Source: Enterocloster alcoholdehydrogenati (GTDB taxonomy: Bacteria; Bacillota; Clostridia; Lachnospirales; Lachnospiraceae). Taken from it: a stretch of 64,000 nucleotides of DNA. The stretch lies in the NCBI RefSeq assembly GCF_013282095.1, contig NZ_BLTJ01000013.1, forward strand, positions 1 through 64,000. Reading direction: 5' to 3'. The notes under the pieces were generated by a model. That model searched no databases, was not told where the DNA came from, and saw only the letters and a list, made by a program, of their open reading frames with translations. Below are positions 53,237 to 63,420 of the stretch, piece after piece; the first letter of the stretch is position 1; each line of letters starts with the position of its first letter. Position numbers and translations under genes: made by a program.

Positions 53237-53290
53237 CGGCGCCGCTCGATCACCTTCTAAGGATGATTCTGCGGCGCTTTCTTCTGTTCT
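53237..53290 (+). terminator. terminator
   Basis: GGCGCCGC pairs with GCGGCGC(T) across about 25 bases, followed by TTCTTCTG. Confidence 0.7.
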
Positions 53291-53309
53291 GTGCACTTTA
53301 GCGCCAGTT

Positions 53310-53990
53310 TTACAGTACAAAATAGTCGGGATACCGTCGGGTGAGCTCTGTCTTTTCCACCTGGAACCGGGTTAGGTGGCGGGTAATGAGCATTTCCGCA
53401 AGCTCCGCATCCTTTTGGCGGATGGCATACAGAATATTCCGGTGATCCTTGACGGTTCGGGCATCCTGCCAGGATTTTAAGGAAAGAATACGAAGGCGGT
53501 CAAAATGAACCATCTGGGAATAGATGACATCAAAGGTTCGGGATTTTCCTACAGATTCAAATAACAGCTGATGAAAATGGTTATCCAGGTCTAACTGTAC
53601 GGAAAAGTCTTCCGAATTGGCATAGTACTGTTCCTGTTCCAGATTTGCTTCCAGCTGTTCCATATAGTGGGAGGAGATTCCTGATTCGCAGGCCAGTTTG
53701 GCAATTGCAATTTCCAATACCAGGCGCATGAAGCGGGATTCTTCGATCAGTCCATAGTCGATTTTTGATATATAACTGCCGCGCTGGGGAAGGATCTCCA
53801 CGAGATCCATGCGGGAAAGCTCGATCAGAGCCTCCCGCACCGGTGTCCGGGACAGATTCATGACGGCAGACAGCTCGTTTTCGCTGACCGCACTGCCGGG
53901 GGAAAGTTCCAGGGCAGTGATATTGTAAAGCAGTACCCGTATGGCGTATGCACGGGCTTTTTCATCAGGCAGTCTGTCTAAAAGCTTCAT
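53310..53990 (-). CDS. GntR-family regulator, FCD type (4)
   Basis: The 226-residue protein has a winged helix (NELSAVMNLSRTPVREALIE) and an FCD domain with metal-site His residues (DNHFHQLLFE). It lies directly downstream of the dehydrogenase gene on the same strand. It probably controls that gene and the divergent uxuAB genes (UxuR/ExuR-like role, inferred). Confidence 0.88.
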   Translation of the reverse strand: MKLLDRLPDEKARAYAIRVLLYNITALELSPGSAVSENELSAVMNLSRTPVREALIELSRMDLVEILPQRGSYISKIDYGLIEESRFMRLVLEIAIAKLACESGISSHYMEQLEANLEQEQYYANSEDFSVQLDLDNHFHQLLFESVGKSRTFDVIYSQMVHFDRLRILSLKSWQDARTVKDHRNILYAIRQKDAELAEMLITRHLTRFQVEKTELTRRYPDYFVL

Positions 53991-54019
53991 GGGTACATCC
54001 CTTCTTTAAAATAGAAATT

Positions 54020-55042
54020 TTAAAAGTCAAACGTAAGAGCGATCTTGCGGATGGAAGGATCATGGCTGTCGTTAAAGTCAAAGGCTTCCTGTGCTTTGAT
54101 TAACGGGAAGGTGTGGGAGACTGTGCCGCTCAGATCCAGCTTGCCCTCGTTGATCAGTTCAATGGCCTTTCCAAACATCTTATTCTGCAGCCTGGAGCCG
54201 CGGACATCCAGCTCTTTGGAAGTAATCAGGAACTGGTTTACCTCTGTAGGGGAAACAGAGAATCCCATGGTAATTACGCGTCCGGCATTTCCGGTAGCCT
54301 TTAACAGTGTGATCAGGGAATCCTTTGTGCAGGCAGAATCAATGGAAACAGTGCTTCCGTGGCCGCCTGTGTATTCCTTTACTTTTTCGATCAGATCTTC
54401 TTTTAATGGATTGATGGTATATTTTGCGCCGTTTTTCTTTGCAGTTTCCAGTTTGTCATCCATGATATCCGCAACAATAATATGATCACAGAGCAGACGG
54501 GCAACCTTCAATATGGTGCTTCCCAGCGCGCCGGAACCGTAGATCAGCAGCATATCATCCTTTTTCAGTTCGGCTCTGGTGCAGGCCTGGATTCCGATGG
54601 TGGTCGGCTCGATCATAACGGCATCTGTGTCAGAAAGAGATTCAGGAAGGATATAGCAGTCCTTTTCCGGTACAGCGATAAATTCGCGGTATCCGCCGTC
54701 GATATGTACGCCGCGGATCGCCAGGTTGTCGCACACGTTGCCTCTTCCGATACGGCAGGGATAGCAGTGGCCGCAGCTGGTTACCTGATTGATGATAACG
54801 CGGTCTCCTACCTTCAGATCCTTAACGTTGGGGCCGACCTGGTCAATGCGGCCGACCATTTCATGTCCAATGACCCTTGGATAGGTTGCAGCCGCATTGG
54901 TGCCATGGTAGATCCCCATATCAGAACCGCAGATGCCGGCGGCAGTCATTTTTACAAGGACGTTGTTTTTTTCGTCGATTACAGGTTTCTCAATGTCAAT
55001 TACCTTCAGCTCTTCTGGTTTTACAATCTGTACAGCTTTCAT
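54020..55042 (-). CDS. zinc-dependent alcohol/polyol dehydrogenase (MDR family)
   Basis: The 340-residue protein has catalytic-zinc residues (GICGSD, GHEMVG), the four-Cys structural site (CGHCYPCRIGRGNVC) and the cofactor loop GSGALGSTILKVA. It is close to threonine/sorbitol dehydrogenases and RspB-type hexonate dehydrogenases. Its place opposite uxuAB suggests oxidation of a hexonate. Confidence 0.9.
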   Translation of the reverse strand: MKAVQIVKPEELKVIDIEKPVIDEKNNVLVKMTAAGICGSDMGIYHGTNAAATYPRVIGHEMVGRIDQVGPNVKDLKVGDRVIINQVTSCGHCYPCRIGRGNVCDNLAIRGVHIDGGYREFIAVPEKDCYILPESLSDTDAVMIEPTTIGIQACTRAELKKDDMLLIYGSGALGSTILKVARLLCDHIIVADIMDDKLETAKKNGAKYTINPLKEDLIEKVKEYTGGHGSTVSIDSACTKDSLITLLKATGNAGRVITMGFSVSPTEVNQFLITSKELDVRGSRLQNKMFGKAIELINEGKLDLSGTVSHTFPLIKAQEAFDFNDSHDPSIRKIALTFDF

Positions 55043-55323
55043 TGAAATACACGCTCCTTTTAATAATTATATCATTTGTTATTGATAACTTACATACTAG
55101 ATATACTAAAACCCACTGGCGAAAAAGTCAATATCTGGGCTGTTAAAAAAATAATATATACAAAATAAATAAAAAACACATATAAATTTTATTTACTATT
55201 ACATATTGAAGGATTCTTGAAATTATACTACCATACAAGTAAGCTTCCATAGCTGGCTTTGCTGAAAAGCGGCTGTGGTCGGAACCGTTGTTAAATATAT
55301 AAATTATGGAGGTAATGAAAGCT

Positions 55324-56397
55324 ATGAATATGACGCTGCGTTGGTATGGACCGGGATATGACAGTGTGACATTGGAACAGATCCGGCAGATTCCGGGTGT
55401 AAAAGGAGTTATTACCACTCTTATGGGAAAGATGCCTGGTGAGGTCTGGACAGAGGAAGAAATTGCAGAACTGAAAAAGACAGTAGAGGATGCAGGACTT
55501 TCCATCATGGGAATTGAGTCTGTAAATGTTTCAGACGATATTAAGATCGGAACGGACAAGCGGGATGAGCATATTAAGAATTATATTACCACACTGGAAA
55601 ACCTGGGAAAAGCGGGTATCCATATGGTATGCTACAATTTTATGCCGGTGTTTGACTGGACACGTTCGGATCTTGCCAGAAAGAGACCGGATGGCTCTAC
55701 GGTACTTGCATACAATCAGGATGTGATCGACCAGATTGATCCTGAACATATGAAAGAATCCATTGAGAAGATGTCAAATGGATTTGTGATGCCTGGCTGG
55801 GAGCCAGAGCGCCTTGAAAAATTAAAAGCTCTGTTTGACGCATATAAAGATGTAGATGCAGAGAAACTGTTTAATAATCTGGTATATTTCCTTGAGGCTA
55901 TCGGACCGGTATGCGAGAAGTACGATATCCATATGGGAATCCATCAGGATGATCCGGCATGGCCGATCTTCGGCCTTCCAAGGATCGTGAGAAATAAGGA
56001 GACCATCGAGCGCCTGTTAAAGGCAGTGGATAAGCCGTACAATGGCCTGACGCTGTGCACCGGTTCTCTGGGATCTGATCCTAAGAACGATATCTGCGAG
56101 ATCATCCGTATGGCAAAGGGCAGAATTCCGTTTGCTCATGTAAGAAATGTAAAATACAACAGCGACAGGGATTTTGAAGAGGCTGCTCATCTGTCATCTG
56201 ACGGCTCTAAGGATATGTATGAGATTATGAAGACTCTGTATGATACCGGCTTTGACGGCTGCATCCGTCCTGACCATGGAAGAATGATCTGGGGCGAGGT
56301 TGCCATGCCGGGTTACGGACTGTATGACAGAGCGCTGGGTGCCTGCTACCTGCAGGGACTCTGGGAAGCAATCGACAAAAACGCAAAGAGGGCATGA
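55324..56397 (+). CDS. uxuA: mannonate dehydratase
   Basis: The 357-residue protein starts MNMTLRWYGPGYDSVTLEQI and contains MPVFDWTRSDLA, NFMPVF, HQDDPAWPIFGLPR and VRNVKYNSDRDFEE, as in UxuA. The enzyme converts D-mannonate to 2-keto-3-deoxygluconate using divalent metal. The ATG at 55,324 follows GGAGG; upstream ATGs are too close to that site. uxuB follows after five bases. Confidence 0.95.
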   Translation: MNMTLRWYGPGYDSVTLEQIRQIPGVKGVITTLMGKMPGEVWTEEEIAELKKTVEDAGLSIMGIESVNVSDDIKIGTDKRDEHIKNYITTLENLGKAGIHMVCYNFMPVFDWTRSDLARKRPDGSTVLAYNQDVIDQIDPEHMKESIEKMSNGFVMPGWEPERLEKLKALFDAYKDVDAEKLFNNLVYFLEAIGPVCEKYDIHMGIHQDDPAWPIFGLPRIVRNKETIERLLKAVDKPYNGLTLCTGSLGSDPKNDICEIIRMAKGRIPFAHVRNVKYNSDRDFEEAAHLSSDGSKDMYEIMKTLYDTGFDGCIRPDHGRMIWGEVAMPGYGLYDRALGACYLQGLWEAIDKNAKRA

Positions 56398-56401
56398 AAA
56401 T

Positions 56402-58012
56402 ATGAAATTAACATTAGATGGGTTAAAAGAAAAGACGGCATGGGAAAAGGCCGGCGTTTGCCTTCCGTCTTATGATATTGAAAAAACAGCAGAGGAAACG
56501 AAAAAGGCTCCCGTATGGGTGCATTTTGGAGCTGGAAACATTTTTCGTATTTTTATCGGCGGTCTGGCGGACACGCTGATTGAAAAAGGGGAGTCTAAAA
56601 AGGGAATTACCTGTGTGGAGACCTTTGATTTCGACGTTATTGACAAAATCTATGCGCCATACGATAATTTAGTGCTTGCTGTTACTCTTAAAGCAGACGG
56701 TTCCACCGATAAAAGGGTGCTGGGATCTCTGACAGAGGCTATCAAGGCACAGTCCTCAGATGTGTCCCAGTGGAATCGTCTGAAAGAGATCTTTAAAGAT
56801 CCGGGACTTCAGATGATCTCCTTTACCATTACAGAAAAGGGGTATGCTCTTAAGGGAGCAGATGGAACGTACTTCCCATTCATTCAGGCAGATATTGAAA
56901 ACGGACCGGAAAAAGCGGTTTCTGCAATGGCAGTTGTCTGCGCTCTGCTGTATGAGAGATATAAGACAGTAAAAGCTCCGCTGGCAGTCGTATCCATGGA
57001 TAACTGTTCCCATAATGGGGAGAAGCTGCAGAGTTCCATTGTAACGATGGCGAAGGAGTGGTATAAAAAGGGCTTTGTGGAAGAAGGCTTTGTGGAGTAT
57101 ATTACAGACGAAAGCAGAGTGTCATTCCCCTGGTCTATGATTGATAAGATTACGCCCCGGCCCGCTGATTCTGTGTGCAGAGAGCTTGAAAATGCGGGAA
57201 TTGAGGATATGGCTCCGGTCATTACCTCAAAAAAGACATATATTGCGCCCTTTGTCAATGCAGAAGGCCCGCAGTATCTTGTAATTGAAGATAAGTTCCC
57301 CAATGGCCGTCCGGCGCTGGAGAAGGCCGGCGTATACATGACGGACCGGGATACTGTAAATAAGGTTGAGCGCATGAAGGTAACCACCTGCCTTAATCCT
57401 CTGCATACGGCCCTGGCTGTTTATGGCTGCGTACTGGGATATGATCTGATCGCAGATGAGATGAAAGATGAGCAGTTAAATAAGCTGGTGCATCAGATCG
57501 GCCCTGTGGAGGGTATGCCGGTAGTGACCGATCCGGGCATCCTTTCTCCTGCTGACTTTGTAAAGGAAGTAATTGAGGTAAGGATACCTAATCCGTTTAT
57601 GCCGGATACGCCTCAGAGAATTGCAACGGATACTTCTCAGAAGGTGGGAATACGGTATGGAGAGACAATCAAGTCCTATGTGGCAAAGTATGGCGATGCC
57701 AAGAAGCTGACAGCCATTCCTCTGGCTATTGCAGGCTGGTGCCGCTATCTTCTGGCTGTGGATGACGAGGGGAGGGCATTTGAACTTTCCGCCGATCCCA
57801 TGATCCCGGAACTGACAAAACAGCTGGAAGGCATAGTAGTTGGAAAGCCGGAAACATACACCGGTCAGTTAAAGCCCATTCTGTCCAATGGGAATATTTT
57901 TGGAATTGATCTTTATGAGGCTGGTATTGGAGAACTGATCGAAAATATGTTTGCAGAAGAGATAGCCGGACCAGGGGCAGTAAGAAACGTCCTGAAAAAG
58001 TATATGGCGTAA
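56402..58012 (+). CDS. uxuB: fructuronate reductase / mannitol dehydrogenase family
   Basis: The 536-residue protein has WVHFGAGNIFRIFIGGLADT (Rossmann), VVSMDNCSHNGEKL, DKITPRP and the catalytic Lys region KVERMKVTTCLNPLHTALAV. It reduces D-fructuronate to D-mannonate with NADH and thus feeds UxuA. A longer upstream frame is rejected because the conserved start is at 56,402, right after uxuA. Confidence 0.93.
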   Translation: MKLTLDGLKEKTAWEKAGVCLPSYDIEKTAEETKKAPVWVHFGAGNIFRIFIGGLADTLIEKGESKKGITCVETFDFDVIDKIYAPYDNLVLAVTLKADGSTDKRVLGSLTEAIKAQSSDVSQWNRLKEIFKDPGLQMISFTITEKGYALKGADGTYFPFIQADIENGPEKAVSAMAVVCALLYERYKTVKAPLAVVSMDNCSHNGEKLQSSIVTMAKEWYKKGFVEEGFVEYITDESRVSFPWSMIDKITPRPADSVCRELENAGIEDMAPVITSKKTYIAPFVNAEGPQYLVIEDKFPNGRPALEKAGVYMTDRDTVNKVERMKVTTCLNPLHTALAVYGCVLGYDLIADEMKDEQLNKLVHQIGPVEGMPVVTDPGILSPADFVKEVIEVRIPNPFMPDTPQRIATDTSQKVGIRYGETIKSYVAKYGDAKKLTAIPLAIAGWCRYLLAVDDEGRAFELSADPMIPELTKQLEGIVVGKPETYTGQLKPILSNGNIFGIDLYEAGIGELIENMFAEEIAGPGAVRNVLKKYMA

Positions 58013-58035
58013 GCCACGCAAATTGCATGGATGTA

Positions 58036-58088
58036 AAAAATCCCGTGCTGGCCGCATGAAAATGCGGCGGGCGCGGGATTTTTTTGAA
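58036..58088 (+). terminator. terminator after uxuB
   Basis: AAATCCCGTGC and GCGCGGGATTTTTTT pair, with an inner CCGCAT/ATGCGG hairpin. Confidence 0.9.
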
Positions 58089-58266
58089 TGGCGGGGGTGA
58101 GTTAGGCTATCCAAAACCATATGTTATCCGCATTGTAAGTCAGCCCATTACTGTCAAAATATATTTTTATCAGCCGATTGCTTTTAAAAGATAATAAGTT
58201 TAAAATATTCATAAGGAGCTCCTTGTGTGATTTTCAAGATGTTGAATATCTGAATTTTATCACAAT

Positions 58267-58280
58267 GGGAAGCGCTTTTT
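58267..58280 (+). promoter_or_regulatory. possible cre (CcpA) site
   Basis: GGGAAGCGCTTTTT contains the AAGCGCTTT core of catabolite-responsive elements. It lies upstream of the AraC-type regulator gene, in a 380-base stretch that otherwise holds no gene. Confidence 0.5.
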
Positions 58281-58393
58281 CGATTCACTGATTACAGATG
58301 AAATTTACGGTACATCTGTGAATAATTCAGATTTATTTAAGGGGTTATCTATGATGATATAAAAATATCAGGAGCAGTAATGGGAGGGGAATT

Positions 58394-60613
58394 ATGAAAA
58401 GAAAATCCAGGGTGTATTTAAAGCTGCTATTGTCATATGTAGCAATTTTAATAATTCCAATTTTAGTAGCAACTGGAATTTATGGACGAGTATGGCATAT
58501 TATACGAGGCCAGGCGTCAAGAACAAATGAAAATCTTTTGAATACAGTAAAACAGGAAATCGACAGTGAAATAAAGAATATTCAAAAAATAGAAAGCCGC
58601 TTGGCTCTTGACAGTGAGATCCAGAATCTTTCTAAAAAAGAAAGTTTCAGCATAAAAAACCAGCAGTCGTTATACTACTTGTATGATGACTTAAGGATAA
58701 TTGATGTTGCAGAACCTCTATTTGACCATGTATTTGTATATTTTCCTGCGGCAGATAAAGTAAGTAGCAGTCTTGGAAATATGGATCTCTCGTTTTATTA
58801 TGAACTTTATTATAAAAGTGACAGCACAAGCTTGGAAAATTTCAGGTCATACCTTGCTTCGCAGCATTACAATGATGTACGTCCCATTACGGGTTCATAT
58901 GGACATAATAAACTGATTTTTACAATGAGTTCTCTTAATGCCGCTTCAGGTGAATATGCGGCAACAATCGGCATTGTTATGGATAAGGATCAATTTCGTC
59001 AGAAATTGCTTTTTGGCAAATGGGATGAACAGATGAATATTCGAATCGTAGACAGCGAGGATAATACAATATGTATGGATGCAAAGAGTGATTTATTACC
59101 AGAAAAGACGCAGAAAACTTCTTATATTGTTACTGGGGTGAATTCTGATGCGGCTGATTGGAGATATGAAGCAATTATCCCAAAAACTTTAATAGATAAA
59201 GAAGCTCATGAAATTCAAATATGGTCAGCAGTGGGATTATTTATCTGCATTATTTCTGGGTTTGGAATTGCAAGTTATCTTGCAAAGAAAAATTATAATC
59301 CTTTAAGAATGTTGATGGAGAATGTTGCACGTTACAACAATTCAAAAAGCAACGATAAAATGGAGAGCGGAGTAGACGAATATCAGTGGCTCAATCACCA
59401 GATGGAGAGTTTTTTCAAGGAGCATATAGATACGCAAAGGCTTTTAAAAAACAGCCGAAAAACATTAAAAACTTATTATTTGTCTAAAATGATGATGGAG
59501 CACTGTGAGAGAAACTCTCAGGAACAGGTTGGAATCCGGCTTTATTCTGAATTTTATGCAGTCGTTCTTTTAAAACCGGAGTTAAAAGGGGAATTGACAG
59601 CGGAACGCCTTGGAGAAGAGGCGCAGGTGCTCAGAAAATTCATAATAGCCAACGTGCTGAGCGAAATTTGCCAGAAATATTTTGAAGTAGAAATGACGGA
59701 AATGGGGGAACGGGAGGCTGCCATTATAGGGATGAATATACCTTCTCTGGACAACATGGAACGTTTACAGGAGTGTGTAGAAAATCTTCAGCAAATTACA
59801 GAAGAGTCATTTAGCTTTTCATGTATCGCTCTTCTGGGAACAGCCTGCCGTGGAATTGGCGGGATTCATGAATCATATGTGCAGGCACAATCGATGGAAG
59901 AGTATATTAATCTTTTGGATACTCCGGTAATCCGCTATGATAAAGTAAAGGATCTGCGTTTTGTATATGAATATCCGGAAGAAATGGAATTAAAAATTAT
60001 TCATGCAATGAAAATAGGAGATGAAAAAACAGCAGGAAAATGTATGATGGAGGTGTTTGACCGAAATCTTTCCGGACAAGTAAAAGCCAATACTTACCGT
60101 TGCTTAATTTTTGATATGATTGGTACACTTTTAAAAGGAGCAAGCACAGGAGGATATAACCACACGGATCCTGAAATTGGAGTGTTGGAACAGATTTCAG
60201 TTAAAACACCGGTTGAAGAGGCAAAGGATAAATTTCTAAAATGCCTTGGTTCAATCTGTTTACACATTCGGCAGATTCGTGCAAAAGCAAGTGAGGATAA
60301 CATATTCAGCCAGAAAGTAGAGGATTATGTAAATCAAAATTTCACAGATCCAGATTTAAATATTTCTATTGCAAGCCAGTATTTTCGTATAACCCCCTCA
60401 TATCTGTCATCTCTTTATAAAAAACAGACAGGAAAGAGTTTGTTAGACTTTATTAACAATGTGCGGATTGATTTTGCAGAGGGACTTTTAAAAAAGGGAT
60501 GCAGTGTGGCAGATGCGGCAGAACAATCCGGATTTCGTGACAGTGCAGGTTTTATCAGGGCGTTTAAGAAGAAAAAAGGGATTACACCTGGACAATTAAA
60601 GAAAGAATTTTAA
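58394..60613 (+). CDS. AraC-family transcriptional regulator with membrane sensor
   Basis: The 739-residue protein has a membrane segment at residues 10-28 and an extracellular region of about 240 residues of the Cache kind. A second membrane segment follows near residue 275 (IWSAVGLFICIISGFGIASY), then a cytosolic linker. Two AraC HTH motifs close it (ISIASQYFRITPSYLSSLYK, VADAAEQSGFRDSAGFIRAF). This architecture controls the LplABC-like transporters that lie downstream. It should sense an external sugar or its binding protein. Confidence 0.92.
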   Translation: MKRKSRVYLKLLLSYVAILIIPILVATGIYGRVWHIIRGQASRTNENLLNTVKQEIDSEIKNIQKIESRLALDSEIQNLSKKESFSIKNQQSLYYLYDDLRIIDVAEPLFDHVFVYFPAADKVSSSLGNMDLSFYYELYYKSDSTSLENFRSYLASQHYNDVRPITGSYGHNKLIFTMSSLNAASGEYAATIGIVMDKDQFRQKLLFGKWDEQMNIRIVDSEDNTICMDAKSDLLPEKTQKTSYIVTGVNSDAADWRYEAIIPKTLIDKEAHEIQIWSAVGLFICIISGFGIASYLAKKNYNPLRMLMENVARYNNSKSNDKMESGVDEYQWLNHQMESFFKEHIDTQRLLKNSRKTLKTYYLSKMMMEHCERNSQEQVGIRLYSEFYAVVLLKPELKGELTAERLGEEAQVLRKFIIANVLSEICQKYFEVEMTEMGEREAAIIGMNIPSLDNMERLQECVENLQQITEESFSFSCIALLGTACRGIGGIHESYVQAQSMEEYINLLDTPVIRYDKVKDLRFVYEYPEEMELKIIHAMKIGDEKTAGKCMMEVFDRNLSGQVKANTYRCLIFDMIGTLLKGASTGGYNHTDPEIGVLEQISVKTPVEEAKDKFLKCLGSICLHIRQIRAKASEDNIFSQKVEDYVNQNFTDPDLNISIASQYFRITPSYLSSLYKKQTGKSLLDFINNVRIDFAEGLLKKGCSVADAAEQSGFRDSAGFIRAFKKKKGITPGQLKKEF

Positions 60614-60642
60614 TTTTTACCAATCAATTTGATAAAATGCAA

Positions 60643-60683
60643 ACTTTTATAGGCGTTTTTGCTAATAAAGTTTGCATTTTTTG
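60643..60683 (+). terminator. terminator after the AraC-type gene
   Basis: AAAATGCAAACTTT and AAAGTTTGCATTTTTTG form a 13- to 14-bp stem. A TATAAT for the next gene follows at 60,701. Confidence 0.88.
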
Positions 60684-60764
60684 TATATAAAAATCAATAT
60701 TATAATGATAAGATGAGGACACAAAGCAAACTGTTATAAAAATACAAGTAGGAGGAGAAGGAAG

Positions 60765-62402
60765 ATGAAAAAACGGAAAATAGCCTTGTTTTTAACTGCG
60801 GCAATGACATTGGCTTTGGCTGGATGTGGGGAAAAATCAGAGCCAGAACAGACAACTGCCGCTACAGCTGGAGCAGAGGGGACCCAGCAGACACAAACAG
60901 GCGGTGATTTTTCTTATCCCATGCAGGCCGGTGATACACTGACTTATTGGTGTGAACTTCAGGGTACTGTAAGTCCGAACTATTCCAATTTAGGAGAAAC
61001 GCCATTTGCAAAGGCATGGATGCAGGAAACGGGAGTGAATATTGAATTTATGCATCCGCCAACGGGACAGATAAAGGAACAGTTCAGTCTAATTCTTGCA
61101 GATGGAAGCCTTCCTGACATGATGGAATACAGCTGGGTACAAGATTATCCGGGAGGCCCTGAAAAAGCAATTAAGGATGGAGTAATTCTTCCTCTTAATG
61201 ATGTGTTTGAACAGTATTGTCCTAATATTACTGCATATTTAAAGGAACATCCAGAAGTAGATAAAATGATTAAAACGGACGATGGACATTATTATGTATT
61301 TCCATTTATTCGCGGAGATGAGAAACTTTGTAATACTATTGGACTTATGCTGCGTCAGGATTGGTTAGAGGAATTAAATCTGGAAGTACCAGAGACTATT
61401 GACGAATGGCATACAGTGCTGACCGCATTTAAGAATGAAAAGGGTGTTGCAGCACCTTATTGTCCAGAGTGGACCAGAGAAGATTTTAAGGATAATGATC
61501 CGTTTGCATACGCATTTAATACTTGTAGGGGATTCTACATCGATAATGATGGTCAGGTTCAGTTTGGCGCAGTAGAAGAGAACTATAAGAAATATCTGGA
61601 GCTGATGAAGCAGTGGTATGAAGAGGGCTTGATTGACCCCGATATGGCTACATTAAAATTTGACCAGGTAAGTGCAAAGATGACTAATGGATCTGCAGGA
61701 GCATCCATTGGATTTGCAGGAAGCCGTATGGGGGCGTGGATTACAGCAGCACAGGCCAGTGATCCGAATTATATGCTGGTAGCGGCTCCGTATCCAACGC
61801 TTGAAAAGGGAACGAAACCAGAATTTGGACAGATGGATAATCAGTATCCGGGAACGGCCAGTGTGGCAATTACCACTTCCTGCAAAGACGTAGAAAGAGC
61901 AGCACGTTTACTGGATTATGCTTATGGAGAAGAGGGACATATGCTTTTCAACTTTGGTGTAGAAGGCGAATCATATGAAATAAAAGAAAACTATCCAACA
62001 TATACAGACTGGGTAATGAAAAATCCAGATGGATGGCCCGTATCCCAGGCAATGTCTGCGTACATTCGTGGAAATTATAATGGACCATTTGTACAGGATC
62101 TTCGCTATCTGGAACAGTATTATACCATTGATCAACAGAAAGAAACGCCGGATGTCTGGGGAAACAGTAATGCAAAAGAACATAAGATGCCTCCGGTAAC
62201 GCCTACTTCAGAAGAGAGCAGAGAATATTCTGCCATTATGAATGAGATCAATACTTACCGCGATGAAATGGTACTGAAGTTTATTTTTGGTACAGAAAGT
62301 CTGGATAATTTTGATACATATGTAAAAAATATCGAGAATATGGGACTAGATCGCGCATTGGAGATTCAAAGAGCAGCATTAGAACGCTACAATGCCCGTT
62401 AA
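60765..62402 (+). CDS. extracellular solute-binding lipoprotein of ABC transporter
   Basis: The 545-residue protein has the lipobox LALAGCGEKSE and the architecture of LplA-type binding proteins (FAKAWMQETGVNIEFMHPPT, SLPDMMEYSW, LMLRQDWLEELNLEVPETID, YGEEGHMLFNFGVEG). It delivers an oligosaccharide or sugar acid to the permeases that follow. The uxuAB genes nearby make a uronate-containing sugar a reasonable guess. Confidence 0.93.
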   Translation: MKKRKIALFLTAAMTLALAGCGEKSEPEQTTAATAGAEGTQQTQTGGDFSYPMQAGDTLTYWCELQGTVSPNYSNLGETPFAKAWMQETGVNIEFMHPPTGQIKEQFSLILADGSLPDMMEYSWVQDYPGGPEKAIKDGVILPLNDVFEQYCPNITAYLKEHPEVDKMIKTDDGHYYVFPFIRGDEKLCNTIGLMLRQDWLEELNLEVPETIDEWHTVLTAFKNEKGVAAPYCPEWTREDFKDNDPFAYAFNTCRGFYIDNDGQVQFGAVEENYKKYLELMKQWYEEGLIDPDMATLKFDQVSAKMTNGSAGASIGFAGSRMGAWITAAQASDPNYMLVAAPYPTLEKGTKPEFGQMDNQYPGTASVAITTSCKDVERAARLLDYAYGEEGHMLFNFGVEGESYEIKENYPTYTDWVMKNPDGWPVSQAMSAYIRGNYNGPFVQDLRYLEQYYTIDQQKETPDVWGNSNAKEHKMPPVTPTSEESREYSAIMNEINTYRDEMVLKFIFGTESLDNFDTYVKNIENMGLDRALEIQRAALERYNAR

Positions 62403-62412
62403 AGGCTGAGGG

Positions 62413-62452
62413 ATGCTGCAAAATGGGAACATCATTTTGCAGTGTCTCTTTT
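62413..62452 (+). terminator. hairpin between binding-protein and permease genes
   Basis: GATGCTGCAAAATG and CATTTTGCAGTGTC form a long stem followed by TCTTTTGT. It probably gives partial termination, raising the ratio of binding protein to permease. Confidence 0.75.
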
Positions 62453-62488
62453 GTATTCTGACAGATTGAAATGGAGGAATGATAAAAA

Positions 62489-63409
62489 ATGAAGCAGCCG
62501 TCAATTTTTTACAGGATAAAAAAAGACTGGATCAGAAATAAATCTCTATATATGATGATCCTTCCGGTTCTGATCTTTTTTATTCTATTTCATTACAAAC
62601 CTATGTATGGTGCAATTATTGCATTTAAAGATTACACGCCGGCCCTTGGAATAGACGAAAGCCCCTGGGTTGGATTGGAAAACTTTTTCAGATTCTTTGA
62701 CAGTGTATATTTTGGCCGTTTGATTCGTAATACGATCCTGTTAAGTGTGTACAGCCTGATTTTTGGTTTCCCAGCCCCAATTATTTTAGCTCTTTTGTTA
62801 AATGAAGTGAAAAATAAAAAATTTAAGGGTCTGACCCAGACGGTTACCTATCTGCCGCATTTTATTTCAATGATTGTAGTAACGGGTATGCTGGTGGATT
62901 TCAGTATGACGAGCGGTTTGTTTAATGACATTATTGAATTGTTTGGGGGGGAGCGTTCACCTCTGCTTCAGAATCCAGATCTGTACAGAACTATTTATGT
63001 GGCATCCGGTGTATGGCAGGAAGTGGGATGGGGATCCATTATTTATCTGTCTGCATTATCTGGAGTGGACAGTCAGCTATACGAAGCGGCTCAGATTGAC
63101 GGAGCAGGAAAATGGAAACAGCTGGTTCACGTAACACTGCCGGGAATTATGCCTACCATAATTATTATGTTTATTTTGAAAATGGGTACTCTGATGAACA
63201 TGGGATATGAGAAAACAATTCTTTTATATAATCCTGCAACGTATGAGACAGCAGATATTATTTCTTCATATATTTACAGAATTGGTCTTTTAGAACAGGA
63301 TTGGAGTTATTCCACTGCAATTGGCCTCTTTAATTCCGTGATCAATTTAGCTCTTTTGCTGATTACCAATAAATTGGCGCGTAAATGTGGCGAAACAAGC
63401 TTATGGTAG
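62489..63409 (+). CDS. ABC transporter permease, LplB-like
   Basis: The 306-residue protein has six membrane segments and the EAA loop YEAAQIDGAGKWKQLVHVTL. It belongs to the inner-membrane permeases paired with LplA-type binding proteins. GGAGGAATG precedes the start. Confidence 0.93.
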   Translation: MKQPSIFYRIKKDWIRNKSLYMMILPVLIFFILFHYKPMYGAIIAFKDYTPALGIDESPWVGLENFFRFFDSVYFGRLIRNTILLSVYSLIFGFPAPIILALLLNEVKNKKFKGLTQTVTYLPHFISMIVVTGMLVDFSMTSGLFNDIIELFGGERSPLLQNPDLYRTIYVASGVWQEVGWGSIIYLSALSGVDSQLYEAAQIDGAGKWKQLVHVTLPGIMPTIIIMFILKMGTLMNMGYEKTILLYNPATYETADIISSYIYRIGLLEQDWSYSTAIGLFNSVINLALLLITNKLARKCGETSLW

Positions 63410-63420
63410 GAGGGACAGAA

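Noticed and set aside
56300..56401. N-terminal extension of uxuB
   Set aside because: It reads the end of uxuA in another frame. The conserved start is at 56,402.
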